The notes below the pieces were generated by a model, which ran no database searches, was not told the origin of the DNA, and worked only from the letters and a program-made list of their open reading frames with translations. The translations under genes and the position numbers were made by a program. Of a stretch of DNA of 10,944 nucleotides, positions 1 to 7,266 are shown one piece after another. The stretch is from JAFAGX01 sp035501575 (GTDB lineage Bacteria > Acidobacteriota > Terriglobia > Terriglobales > Acidobacteriaceae). How positions within the stretch are numbered: position 1 is the stretch's first letter; each line of letters starts with the position of its first letter. Where the stretch lies: the NCBI GenBank assembly GCA_035501575.1, contig DATJVZ010000304.1:1-10944 (forward strand), read 5' to 3'.

Positions 1-1965
1 GAGCAGGCGGTCCATCGGCTGGGACGATTCCATGTCGAATTTGACGTCGCTAATGGCGAGCTCTTGGTCTTCGGTTTCGCTGTACTCGAAGGCGTCCTCG
101 AACTCCCGCATCCATTGCGTGTCGCCGGAAAACGCGTGTCCGCGCGCGGCCTTGCGCTCGGCATAGAACTTCAACAACTCGTCCGCCATGTCCTGCATGG
201 CCTTGCGTACGCGGGCTTTGGTTTTGGCCCAGGTGGCCGTGCCGAGATGGTTCAACGCCGGCTTCACGCCTTCGGCGGAACGATACTTCTGCACCAGGTC
301 GAGGCGCGTCAAGGGGACGTAGAGTCGCGCCCCTTCGGCATATTCGAGCAGCATGAATTCGGCCTTGCCGTCGTCTTGCGCAAGCTCCTTCAGACCTTGG
401 TATTGGCCGATGCCGTGTTCCACATGCACGACATAGTCCCCGACCTGCAGGTCGCGGAAATCCGAGAGAAACGCCGATGTCTTCGACGTTCTTCGCTGGG
501 GACCGGAAGCCACCAGTTCCGATTCATCGAACAGATCGCGAGCTCCGAAGATCGCGAGGTGGGCCTCGGGAAGGATCACGCCGTCCGGCACATAGGCTTT
601 CACCAGAGTGGTCGTCAGGATTTCGCCGGTGAAATAGGTAGCATCATCGGCCGAACTGCCCCCGGCCCGCGTGCGGCTGCCCAGGCGAAAGCTAAGGTGG
701 TTCTCGCTGAACAGATCGGCGAGACGTTCCACCTCACCCATATTGGGAACGGCAATGAGCACGCTGCTCGAGGCGCTCGTCTGTTTCTTGACCTCCTCGA
801 ACATGGCGGCTACCGAACCATGAAAGCGCTGCGCCGGTTGCGAGTGAAAAGCGACGGAGTCCGGCTTCCCCGGACGGAAAATCTCGAGTTGTTCGAGGTC
901 GATCCCGGGGAGACTCGCCAGGTTTTGCCACCAAGCCTCGGGCGGGAGGTACAGCTCCTCGGGCCGAACCAAGTTGCCGACGCCGCTGCGCTCATGCGTC
1001 TCTTCGATGCGGGACCAAACGCGATCAAATTCGTCCTTCAGACGATCGGGTTCGTCGGCCAGCACGACCGCGTTAGGCATGAGGTCGAACAGGGTGCGAT
1101 CGGCGCCTGCGACCGGGGCATAGAATTCCCATCCGGGGAAAACCGTGAGCCCCCTGGCACGCACCGCCTGCTCCATCACCCCGCCGGCGATGCGCTCTCC
1201 CGACAACCGGGCATGAATGGCCCCCAGCAGGTCTTCGCTGACCGGAGTCTCGGTAAGGGGAAGCAGCAGCGTCTCATCCATCGGCGTCGACGATCGTTGC
1301 GTAGCCGGATCAAACCTGCGGATCGACTCGACTTCATCGCCGAAGAATTCGATTCGCTGAGGCCGATCTGCCTCGGGCGGATAAACGTCAAGAAGCCCAC
1401 CGCGCAGTGCGTATTCGCCGGGCATTTCGACAAGATCCGTCGCGACATAGCCCACGGTCGTCAGATGCCGCAATAAAGGATCGATTTCGATCGCCTCTCC
1501 CCGCCGCAGGACCCGTGCCAAGTCGGCATAGTATTCCGGCGAACGCAAGCGCTGCGCCGAAGCGGTGATGGGCGAAACCAGAATCGAGACCGCCCCACTG
1601 GCCACTTTCCAGAGGGCCACGGCACGTTCTTCCTGGATCTCGGGATGGGGCGAGAGATTCTGAAAGGGCAGGACATCGCCGCTGGGAAGCACGGCGATCG
1701 AGTTCGCGTCCGGATTCCCGATCAGGCCGCTGAACGCCTGTAGGACCGGAAGCAGGTCTTCCGCGGCCCGATTATCGGGAACCACGACCAAGAACGGCCG
1801 GCCCGAAGTGCGCTGCAGCAAAACCAGGAGCAGGGCTCGGGCAGCGGGAACCAGGCCTGACACACTAAGCCGCCCCGTGCCCTCCTTCAGATGGGAGGCC
1901 ACACGCGAGAAAGGAGCTAGCTTTTCCACGTCCGCGAAGAGATCGCGAACGAAGGGTAGAACCAT
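1..1965 (-). CDS. mfd: Transcription-repair coupling factor Mfd, N-terminal 655 residues (partial)
   Basis: Mfd is a DNA translocase that removes RNA polymerase stalled at lesions and recruits UvrA for nucleotide excision repair. The frame is open from ATG 1965 to the left edge. Seen in the translation: a UvrB-homology module with RGGLLDVYPP at about residues 188-197, followed by RIEFFGDEVESIRRFDP; a CarD-like RNA-polymerase-interacting domain starting at about residue 509 (GDYVVHVEHGIGQYQGL); and the start of the translocase (QWMREFEDAFEYSETEDQ from about 617, then PMDRLL at the edge). Walker A would come next, outside the window. Mfd is usually about 1,100-1,200 residues, so a little over half is present. 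The start is fixed by an in-frame TAA five codons upstream with no other start codon between. A weak AGAGG lies just ahead of the ATG. ADOP ends 170 bp upstream on the same strand. Identity is near certain. Confidence 0.97.
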   Translation of the reverse strand, partial: MVLPFVRDLFADVEKLAPFSRVASHLKEGTGRLSVSGLVPAARALLLVLLQRTSGRPFLVVVPDNRAAEDLLPVLQAFSGLIGNPDANSIAVLPSGDVLPFQNLSPHPEIQEERAVALWKVASGAVSILVSPITASAQRLRSPEYYADLARVLRRGEAIEIDPLLRHLTTVGYVATDLVEMPGEYALRGGLLDVYPPEADRPQRIEFFGDEVESIRRFDPATQRSSTPMDETLLLPLTETPVSEDLLGAIHARLSGERIAGGVMEQAVRARGLTVFPGWEFYAPVAGADRTLFDLMPNAVVLADEPDRLKDEFDRVWSRIEETHERSGVGNLVRPEELYLPPEAWWQNLASLPGIDLEQLEIFRPGKPDSVAFHSQPAQRFHGSVAAMFEEVKKQTSASSSVLIAVPNMGEVERLADLFSENHLSFRLGSRTRAGGSSADDATYFTGEILTTTLVKAYVPDGVILPEAHLAIFGARDLFDESELVASGPQRRTSKTSAFLSDFRDLQVGDYVVHVEHGIGQYQGLKELAQDDGKAEFMLLEYAEGARLYVPLTRLDLVQKYRSAEGVKPALNHLGTATWAKTKARVRKAMQDMADELLKFYAERKAARGHAFSGDTQWMREFEDAFEYSETEDQELAISDVKFDMESSQPMDRLL

Positions 1966-1974
1966 CGCCTCTTG

Positions 1975-1983
1975 ATTTTAACA
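1975..1983 (-). promoter_or_regulatory. Candidate extended -10 element just upstream of mfd
   Basis: Reading the minus strand, TGTTAAAAT (1983-1975) fits the TGn plus TATAAT pattern (TAAAAT, 5 of 6) and ends 9 nt before the mfd ATG. I find no good -35 at 16-18 bp, which extended -10 promoters can lack. Transcription would start only a few nucleotides before the ATG. This is inference from the motif alone. Confidence 0.3.
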
Positions 1984-2107
1984 GGTGCGCGGTCGAAGCC
2001 GACGACCTCGGGCGCCGGCGCATCGGAACCGTGCTTCTCGGAGGGAGCCGGCGATTTTTGAAAGGCGAAGTGGGGCATATTCGGCTCGCTGTTCTTCTGC
2101 TTCTCGT

Positions 2108-2128
2108 CGATATCGGCGCGAATTCGCG
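2108..2128. repeat. Two adjacent perfect palindromes after the ADOP stop codon
   Basis: CGATATCG (2108-2115) and CGCGAATTCGCG (2117-2128) are both perfectly self-complementary and separated by one base. They lie 8 nt beyond the ADOP stop in the 170-bp gap to mfd. No T-tract follows on either strand, so an intrinsic terminator is unlikely. A protein-binding site is possible, and so is chance in GC-rich DNA. Nothing else in the 1966-2135 gap is recognisable apart from the candidate -10 element. Confidence 0.4.
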
Positions 2129-2135
2129 GGGATGG

Positions 2136-4622
2136 TTATTCGTACCGCAAGGCCACGATTGGATCGACCCTCGATGCCCGGCGGGCTGGCAGATAGGCGG
2201 CCAACAGGGCTACGATGATCATCGTCGCCATTCCGATGAGGATCGGGATCGGGCTTTCGATCGGCAGGCCCGCGATCAAACCGGCCGCCATGCGCTTCGT
2301 CCAAAATGCCAGCGGGATTCCGATTCCGAGTCCGAGACAGAGCATCGCAAGAGCATCTCTGAAAACCATCCGTAGAACATCGTCAGGCTCAGCTCCTAAG
2401 GCTAGGCGAACGCCGATTTCATTGGTGCGCCGCGCCACGGTGTAGGCCAGTAAGCCGTAGAGACCGATTGCGGCAAGCAGCCCGCCCAGTGCACCGAACC
2501 AGGTGGACAAGGTGGCAACCAGTCGCTCGGAAACTATCGAGGCATCGATCTGATCGGTCATCGTGCGGACGCCCCCGATGGGTGCGGTTTTCAGGACGGA
2601 GGCCACGGTTCGGCGAACTGCACTGGTCGCTGACTCCGGATCAATCGCCGTGCGGAGGGTGAGTTCGGAAACCACCCGGCCTTCTTGGAAAGCGTGCAAA
2701 TAGATGGTGCGCGGCGCGGTTTGATGCAAATCATTATATTTCGCATCGCTCACCACTCCCACGATCTGGTAGGTGGGGGTGTCATCGCCGCGCAGGGTGA
2801 CGTGGTCCAGGGTCACATAGCTTCCGATTGGGCTGCTTCTACTGAAGTACTCGCTAGCCATGGTCTGATTGATAATGGCGACGTTCGGTCCGAACTGATC
2901 ATCCAACGAAAAGTCGCGACCGGCGAGCAAGGTCTCTCCATAGGTCTCAAAATACCTCGGCGCGACGAAATTGATCGAGACTTCGCGGCGGGTGTCTGCG
3001 TGTCCTTGGACCACCGCAAAACTCCCCGCCCCGACGCCCGACATAGGTGTCATCCCGCTTAGGGTCGCGGAACGCACTCCGGGAAGCGCCTGTAGCTGTG
3101 CGAGCAACTCACGGGACAAACGTGACCACTGCGCGTCGTCGTAGCCGCTCTCGTCGGAATCGAGACTGACCAGCAAGAGATGGTCGCGGCGGAATCCAAG
3201 ATCGGAGTTGCGGAGATGGGTCACATAGATTACTAAAAGCGCGGCTGCGCTCAGCAGCACCATCGACACCGCGACTTGGGCAACGACCAGGCCCCTGCCG
3301 AACAGGCGCTGCGACCGTGATTCGCCGATCCGTGCCGCTGGCTGCAACGCAGCTGCCGGTAAGGTGCTCAAGCTAAGCGCGGGTGCTGCTCCAAACAACA
3401 GTGCGGTGAGCAATGCCAGGGCGCCGGTGAACAACAACACGTGCGAGTCCACTCGAGTGAGAACATCGAGGTGCACGGGTAATCCCACGATCTCGCGGCC
3501 AGAGGTAAGCATCCGCAGCAGCGCGCGACATCCGAAATAGGCCAGGAAGACAGCCGGTAAGCTGCCCAGCAGGGACAGCAGCAGAGACTCGGTGAGCGCC
3601 GCCCGCACCAACTGAAGGCGCCCAGCGCCAAGGCAGGCGCGCACGGCCATTTCGTGGCGGCGCGATGCCCCGCGCGCCGACAACAGACCAGCCAGGTTGG
3701 CGCAGCCAATCAGCAAGACCAGGCCCACAATAGCCGCGAGTACAAGCACCGGTGTTCTGAGCATCCGGCGGATCGGCGTAGACAAACCGTTGGCCGCCGG
3801 TTCCATGGCAAGCTTCATCTCCCGGACGTACGGGCCTACGTCTGGCGCCCCGACAGCCGCCTGGAACAACACGGCCATTTCGGCGCGGGCTTGCCTGAGC
3901 GAAATACCCGGCTTCAGCCTTCCCACCAAACTCAAGGAGCCCCACCCGAGGCTTGATTCATCGATCACCGGTTTCATCGCCAGCGGGAGCCAAATATCTT
4001 GGCTCAATTCCTCGCTGAGTCCGTGGAACCCCTGCTCGGCCACGCCAATGATTGTGACCGGCTTGTCATTCACGATGATTTCCCTACCCAAGATGGCCGG
4101 GTCCAAATTGAATTTGCCCTTCCAATAGGACCAGCTGACTACGGCAACTGCAGGTGGATGACCCAAATCGTCGGCTTCGGGGCCCATGAAGCGGCCGATG
4201 GCAGGGCGCAGTCCGAGTGTTTCGAAAAACGTTCCGCTTAGATAGCCGCCTAAGATCCTATGAGGTTCCAGCATCCGCCCGCGAATGACGAACGAAGTGG
4301 GAGAGTCAACGATCAGGTCGGATAGCACATGGTTGTGGTTGCGCATGAGCTGATAGGCATCCCACGAAAAGCCGTTGAATAGAGGGTCGCCTGGATATTG
4401 GTTAAAGAGTTCGACAAGCGTTCCTGGGTCCCGCACTGGTACCGTGCGAAGCATCAGGGCATTGACGAGGCTGAAGATGGCGGTGTTTGCCCCTATGCCA
4501 AGGGCGAGAATCAGAACGGCAACCGAGGTGAAGCCGGGCGATTTGCGCAACGTGCGGAGGCCAAAACGCACGTCCTGCCAACACGCCTCTAAAAGGGATT
4601 TCCCAGCTGGCAGAGTGGACAT
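2136..4622 (-). CDS. ADOP-family (MacB/FtsX-like) duplicated orphan ABC permease
   Basis: This is an inner-membrane protein with two tandem MacB-periplasmic-core plus FtsX units and no ATPase domain, the plan of the acidobacterial duplicated orphan permease family. Numbering from the 828-residue start: a cytoplasmic head with DVRFGLRTLRKSPGFT (about 17-32); the first membrane helix (about 33-58); periplasmic core 1; FtsX helices at about 291-315 and 344-371; a helix at about 393-417; a second unit opening with a helix at about 442-465; periplasmic core 2 (about 470-695); and terminal FtsX helices from about 703 ending in PARRASRVDPIVALRYE. An in-frame ATG 18 bp upstream (4640) would give 834 residues, but GGAAGGAAG directly precedes ATG 4622, so 4622 is preferred. 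The stop is TAA at 2138-2136. The gene follows the GME-fold enzyme gene by 57 bp on the same strand, so co-transcription is plausible. Substrate is unknown, as for most of the family; MacB/LolC-like efflux or lipoprotein handling is only an analogy. Confidence 0.93.
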   Translation of the reverse strand: MSTLPAGKSLLEACWQDVRFGLRTLRKSPGFTSVAVLILALGIGANTAIFSLVNALMLRTVPVRDPGTLVELFNQYPGDPLFNGFSWDAYQLMRNHNHVLSDLIVDSPTSFVIRGRMLEPHRILGGYLSGTFFETLGLRPAIGRFMGPEADDLGHPPAVAVVSWSYWKGKFNLDPAILGREIIVNDKPVTIIGVAEQGFHGLSEELSQDIWLPLAMKPVIDESSLGWGSLSLVGRLKPGISLRQARAEMAVLFQAAVGAPDVGPYVREMKLAMEPAANGLSTPIRRMLRTPVLVLAAIVGLVLLIGCANLAGLLSARGASRRHEMAVRACLGAGRLQLVRAALTESLLLSLLGSLPAVFLAYFGCRALLRMLTSGREIVGLPVHLDVLTRVDSHVLLFTGALALLTALLFGAAPALSLSTLPAAALQPAARIGESRSQRLFGRGLVVAQVAVSMVLLSAAALLVIYVTHLRNSDLGFRRDHLLLVSLDSDESGYDDAQWSRLSRELLAQLQALPGVRSATLSGMTPMSGVGAGSFAVVQGHADTRREVSINFVAPRYFETYGETLLAGRDFSLDDQFGPNVAIINQTMASEYFSRSSPIGSYVTLDHVTLRGDDTPTYQIVGVVSDAKYNDLHQTAPRTIYLHAFQEGRVVSELTLRTAIDPESATSAVRRTVASVLKTAPIGGVRTMTDQIDASIVSERLVATLSTWFGALGGLLAAIGLYGLLAYTVARRTNEIGVRLALGAEPDDVLRMVFRDALAMLCLGLGIGIPLAFWTKRMAAGLIAGLPIESPIPILIGMATMIIVALLAAYLPARRASRVDPIVALRYE

Positions 4623-4625
4623 GAA

Positions 4626-4634
4626 CTTCCTTCC
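4626..4634 (-). promoter_or_regulatory. Shine-Dalgarno deciding the ADOP start
   Basis: Minus-strand GGAAGGAAG lies 3 nt before ATG 4622, putting the GGAAGG core 6 nt from the start. The upstream in-frame ATG at 4640 has no purine-rich stretch before it, so translation most likely begins at 4622. Confidence 0.6.
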
Positions 4635-4679
4635 ATCCATGCGCGGGCTCGCCCGGAAAAACCCGTGGTGTCCCGAGGT

Positions 4680-5600
4680 TCAGGCCCGCAGCAAGGGCCG
4701 GGTCAGGCAGGTAGGGCCCCCACCCCCGTTGATCGACAGCTCCGAACCAGGAAACGTACGAACATCAAACCCTGCAGCCCGCAACTTGGCGTTAGTCCTT
4801 GCATTTTCTTCCAGGGCAAGTAGCCGCTTATTTCCGAGCGAAAGTACATTGCAGGCCAGAGTTTCTCTTTCCTGATAGTCAATCTCAATGAAACTGTAGC
4901 CCCGGGCTCTCAGTAATTCCACCGTCGCGACCGCCAGCCAGGGGAGATCGACCAGAGCCGTCCGTTCATCGAGCAGGCTCAGGAGCGACATCAGATGCAA
5001 ACAGGCGGAAGGACCAGAGCCGTGGGGCAGAGGCGCCGGAATCACCTCAATCCCATGACGAGAAAGCGCGGTTCGCAACTGGGCAATTCCGTCCCTGTTG
5101 GTTCGGTAGCCGTTTCCCACCAGCAGCGTCTTCGAGTCCAGCCACACCATGTCTCCAGCCTCGGTCGAAGCGGGTTCGATGATTTTCACCAACATCGGCA
5201 TGTGGGCCATGAACCCAGAGAATTTGTGGTGCAATTGGGCTTCAGGAATGCGGTTCGCCTTCCCAGGCCGCATCACCACCAACCCGAAATCCGTGGGCAG
5301 CGAAGCATCGTGCACGTAAACAGCATCCAGGGTGAGATCGTTGGCCGGAGGCATTTCGAGTACTTCCGCTCCCGCCATCTCCAGTTGCCGACACATCTCC
5401 CCATGCTGTAGCCGAGCCTTCTCGAAATCGGGCTTGTGCAGGAATCCGAGCGCCTGCCATCTCGCCGCCCGCTCCGGCTGGTTCCAGCCTGCGGTGAAGG
5501 GGGAGCAGACAACCACCCGGCGCAGCGGGTCGACCATCGAATGTCCGTTGAACAGCCGCTCCGTCATCTCGACAAGGAAACTTTCCGGCTCCGTGGCCAT
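4680..5600 (-). CDS. Guanidine-modifying (GME) superfamily enzyme, DDAH/arginine-deiminase-like
   Basis: The 306-residue protein has the pentein-fold pattern of dimethylarginine dimethylaminohydrolases and arginine deiminases, which cleave or transfer guanidino groups through a covalent Cys intermediate. Visible catalytic positions: an acidic loop with D92 and D98 in LDAVYVHD; E147 and D150 in EAGDMVW; H202 in ACLHLMSLLSLLD, matching the His motif of arginine deiminases; and nucleophile C298 in GGGGPTCLTRPL near the C-terminus. All expected catalytic residue types are present, so it should be active. Length suits a single-domain DDAH-like enzyme and is shorter than classical arginine deiminase (about 400). 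ATG 5600 is the farthest start because an in-frame TAG lies four codons upstream. There is no Shine-Dalgarno, and M22 (MVDPLRR, ATG 5537) is an alternative start nearer the conserved core. ADOP follows 57 bp downstream. The substrate (methylarginine, arginine, or another guanidine) cannot be told from the sequence. Confidence 0.85.
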   Translation of the reverse strand: MATEPESFLVEMTERLFNGHSMVDPLRRVVVCSPFTAGWNQPERAARWQALGFLHKPDFEKARLQHGEMCRQLEMAGAEVLEMPPANDLTLDAVYVHDASLPTDFGLVVMRPGKANRIPEAQLHHKFSGFMAHMPMLVKIIEPASTEAGDMVWLDSKTLLVGNGYRTNRDGIAQLRTALSRHGIEVIPAPLPHGSGPSACLHLMSLLSLLDERTALVDLPWLAVATVELLRARGYSFIEIDYQERETLACNVLSLGNKRLLALEENARTNAKLRAAGFDVRTFPGSELSINGGGGPTCLTRPLLRA

Positions 5601-5606
5601 AAGAGA

Positions 5607-5635
5607 AATCTAGACTGGAGCCATCCCAAAGGCAA
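5607..5635 (-). promoter_or_regulatory. Candidate sigma-70 promoter of the GME enzyme gene, leaderless geometry
   Basis: On the minus strand TTGCCT (5635-5630, 4 of 6 to TTGACA) is followed after exactly 17 bp by TAGATT (5612-5607, 4 of 6 to TATAAT). The -10 ends 6 nt before ATG 5600, so transcription would begin at or beside the A of the start codon. This fits the absence of a Shine-Dalgarno. The individual hexamers are weak. Confidence 0.35.
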
Positions 5636-5689
5636 ATCCGGGCAGGCACAGGGCGCCGAACCTCACGGCCCGGGTGGGATTGGAGAACC

Positions 5690-5727
5690 AAAAAATGCGG
5701 ACGGCCCGGAGCCCCCCGAAGCCGTCC
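5690..5727 (-). terminator. Terminator-like hairpin with T6, facing the GME enzyme gene
   Basis: Minus-strand GGACGGC (5727-5721) pairs perfectly with GCCGTCC (5705-5699) across a 15-nt loop that can add a further CGG/CCG stem. Three bases later comes TTTTTT (5695-5690). This is the form of an intrinsic terminator on the minus strand. It lies about 90 bp upstream of the GME enzyme ATG and ahead of that gene's candidate promoter. It could block antisense transcription arising in the hemL leader, or attenuate a transcript starting further upstream. No minus-strand gene ends here that would need it. Confidence 0.5.
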
Positions 5728-5748
5728 TTGAAACCCTCCCGGTTAGAA

Positions 5749-5779
5749 AGGGCTGCTCGGATAAAGCTAGGGCAGCCTT
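5749..5779. repeat. Inverted repeat upstream of the hemL promoter
   Basis: GGCTGC (5751-5756) pairs with GCAGCC (5772-5777), extended outward by a G-T wobble and an A-T pair, with a 15-nt loop. It ends one base before the candidate hemL -35. There is no T-tract in either direction. It could be an operator-like dyad or part of an antisense-strand RNA structure. The function is not known. Confidence 0.35.
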
Positions 5780-5780
5780 G

Positions 5781-5808
5781 TTGCACGAGTATTGCGAATA
5801 TGTAAATT
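5781..5808 (+). promoter_or_regulatory. Candidate hemL promoter
   Basis: TTGCAC (5781-5786) and TAAATT (5803-5808, 4 of 6 to TATAAT) are separated by 16 bp and sit in the only AT-rich block of the spacer. The predicted leader would be about 130 nt. The match is modest; position and base composition are the main support. Confidence 0.3.
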
Positions 5809-5852
5809 TCCAGTGAATTCCCTCAGCGATTACCGTCTGGTCCCCCGGGCTC

Positions 5853-5864
5853 GCCTGCGCAGGC
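5853..5864. repeat. 12-bp palindrome in the hemL leader, REP-like
   Basis: GCCTGCGCAGGC is perfectly self-complementary and is followed by ATGACATTCC. The surrounding wording resembles the GC-rich palindrome-plus-ATGAC remnants scattered in intergenic DNA of many GC-rich bacteria. In RNA it would form a small hairpin in the hemL 5' leader. Whether this is a dispersed repeat cannot be judged from one copy. Confidence 0.35.
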
Positions 5865-5943
5865 ATGACATTCCTTACCGGGAGGAAGTGCGCTGGATGG
5901 ACCCGGCACTGGTACCATGTTTTCAGGCGTTTGGGGAGGTGCC

Positions 5944-7245
5944 ATGGCCCGTAAGGTCGAGCTTTCACGCAGCCTGCAGAAACGCGCCGAGCAGTTCATG
6001 CCCGGAGGTGTCAATTCGCCGGTGCGTGCGTTCCGCGCGGTGGGAGGGGAAGCACCCTTTATTGTGCGGGGCCAAGGTTCGCACATTTTCGATGCGGATG
6101 GGAATCGATACATCGACTACGTCGGTTCCTGGGGGCCAATGATTCTGGGCCATGCCGCCCCGGCCGTCGTCGAAGCGATCAAGGAAGCCGCGTCCAACGG
6201 GACCAGCTTCGGGGCATCTACCCCCTGCGAAGCGGATCTGGCGGAAATGGTCATCGGCGCATTTCCCCACGTCGAGAAAGTACGCTTCGTCAACTCGGGA
6301 ACCGAAGCCACCATGTCGGCTATCCGCCTGGCCCGCGCCTACACCCAGCGCAAGTACATCGTGAAGTTCGAAGGTTGCTACCACGGCCATGCCGATGCCT
6401 TGCTGGTCAAAGCCGGTTCGGGCGTGGCTACTCTGGGAATTCCGGGCTCGGCGGGCGTTCCGGAAGAGTTCACTCAGTTCACGCTAGCCCTGCCTTTCAA
6501 TGACACGGATGCTCTTGAAACGGCGTTCGGGAAATTCAACCATCAGATTGCCTGCGCGATCGTAGAACCGGTCGTCGGAAACATGGGCTGTGTCCCGCCC
6601 GCCGACGGATATCTCGAAGCCCTCCGAGCCATTACCCGGCGAGACCAAAGCATATTGATTTTCGATGAAGTCATGACTGGATTTCGGCTGGCCTTCGGGG
6701 GAGCCCAGGAGCTCTATCGCATCACCCCCGATCTAACCACCATGGGGAAAATTATCGGCGGTGGCCTGCCGGTGGGTGCCTATGGCGGCCCTTCCGAGGT
6801 TATGGATATGGTCGCCCCCCTCGGACCCATGTACCAGGCAGGAACTCTTTCGGGAAATCCGCTGGCCATGGCAGCCGGAGTGGCCACCGTACAATACTTG
6901 CGGGAACACAGAAAGGAAATCTACCCGCGGCTGGAACAGCTCAGCAGTGAATTGGTGGCGGGCGTAGCCGCGGCAGCGAAACAAGCGACCGTCCCGATCT
7001 CCTACAATCGGGTCGGCTCGATGTTTACATGGTTTTTCACCCCTGGTCCGGTCACCAACTGGGGCTCGGCATCGAAAGCCGATAGCAAAGCGTTTGGCCG
7101 GTTCTTCCGTTCCCTGCTGGATGCCGGTGTGTACTTGCCGCCTTCGCAGTTCGAGGCCGCTTTTCTGAGCGCCGCCCACACCGAGGACGACGTTCGCCAG
7201 ACGATTGCGGCGGCCAAACAGGCATTCCAGCTGGTACACGCATAA
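5944..7245 (+). CDS. hemL: Glutamate-1-semialdehyde 2,1-aminomutase
   Basis: This is a cytosolic PLP enzyme converting glutamate-1-semialdehyde to 5-aminolevulinate, the last step of the C5 route into heme and other tetrapyrroles. The 433-residue protein has the family's usual length. It shows the N-terminal MPGGVNSPVRAF signature, GSWGPMILGH, NSGTEATMSAIRLARA (PLP phosphate region), the EGCYHGHAD motif, IFDEVMTGFR with D241 for the pyridine nitrogen, and the Schiff-base lysine K269 in TMGKIIGGGLPVGAYGG. The flexible substrate-gating loop AGSGVATLGIPGSAGVP is intact. ATG 5944 is chosen because GGGGAGG (5933-5939) lies 4 nt upstream; the in-frame ATG at 5917 has no such site and would add nine uncharacteristic residues. 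The gene stands alone on its strand and ends 21 bp from the convergent deacetylase stop. The identity could be confused only with the closely related gsaB-type aminomutases. Confidence 0.97.
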   Translation: MARKVELSRSLQKRAEQFMPGGVNSPVRAFRAVGGEAPFIVRGQGSHIFDADGNRYIDYVGSWGPMILGHAAPAVVEAIKEAASNGTSFGASTPCEADLAEMVIGAFPHVEKVRFVNSGTEATMSAIRLARAYTQRKYIVKFEGCYHGHADALLVKAGSGVATLGIPGSAGVPEEFTQFTLALPFNDTDALETAFGKFNHQIACAIVEPVVGNMGCVPPADGYLEALRAITRRDQSILIFDEVMTGFRLAFGGAQELYRITPDLTTMGKIIGGGLPVGAYGGPSEVMDMVAPLGPMYQAGTLSGNPLAMAAGVATVQYLREHRKEIYPRLEQLSSELVAGVAAAAKQATVPISYNRVGSMFTWFFTPGPVTNWGSASKADSKAFGRFFRSLLDAGVYLPPSQFEAAFLSAAHTEDDVRQTIAAAKQAFQLVHA

Positions 7246-7266
7246 CGCACGAGCGAGAACAGCACG

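Larger units (their letters stand above)
5601..5943. other. Divergent intergenic region between the GME enzyme gene and hemL
   Basis: No coding region here has support. ORFs crossing it are extensions of frames lying over the neighbouring genes. It contains, left to right, a candidate minus-strand promoter, a minus-strand terminator-like hairpin, a second stem-loop, a short AT-rich block likely to hold the hemL promoter, a 12-bp palindrome, and the hemL Shine-Dalgarno. These are listed separately. Confidence 0.6.

Noticed and set aside
64..1476. Long plus-strand ORF of 470 codons
   Set aside because: It lies wholly antisense to mfd, whose translation shows clear family motifs throughout. The antisense product shows no recognisable domain. 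It is a GC-rich shadow frame.
5917..5943. Upstream ATG extending hemL by nine residues
   Set aside because: There is no Shine-Dalgarno before 5917, while a strong one directly precedes ATG 5944, which also matches the family's N-terminus.
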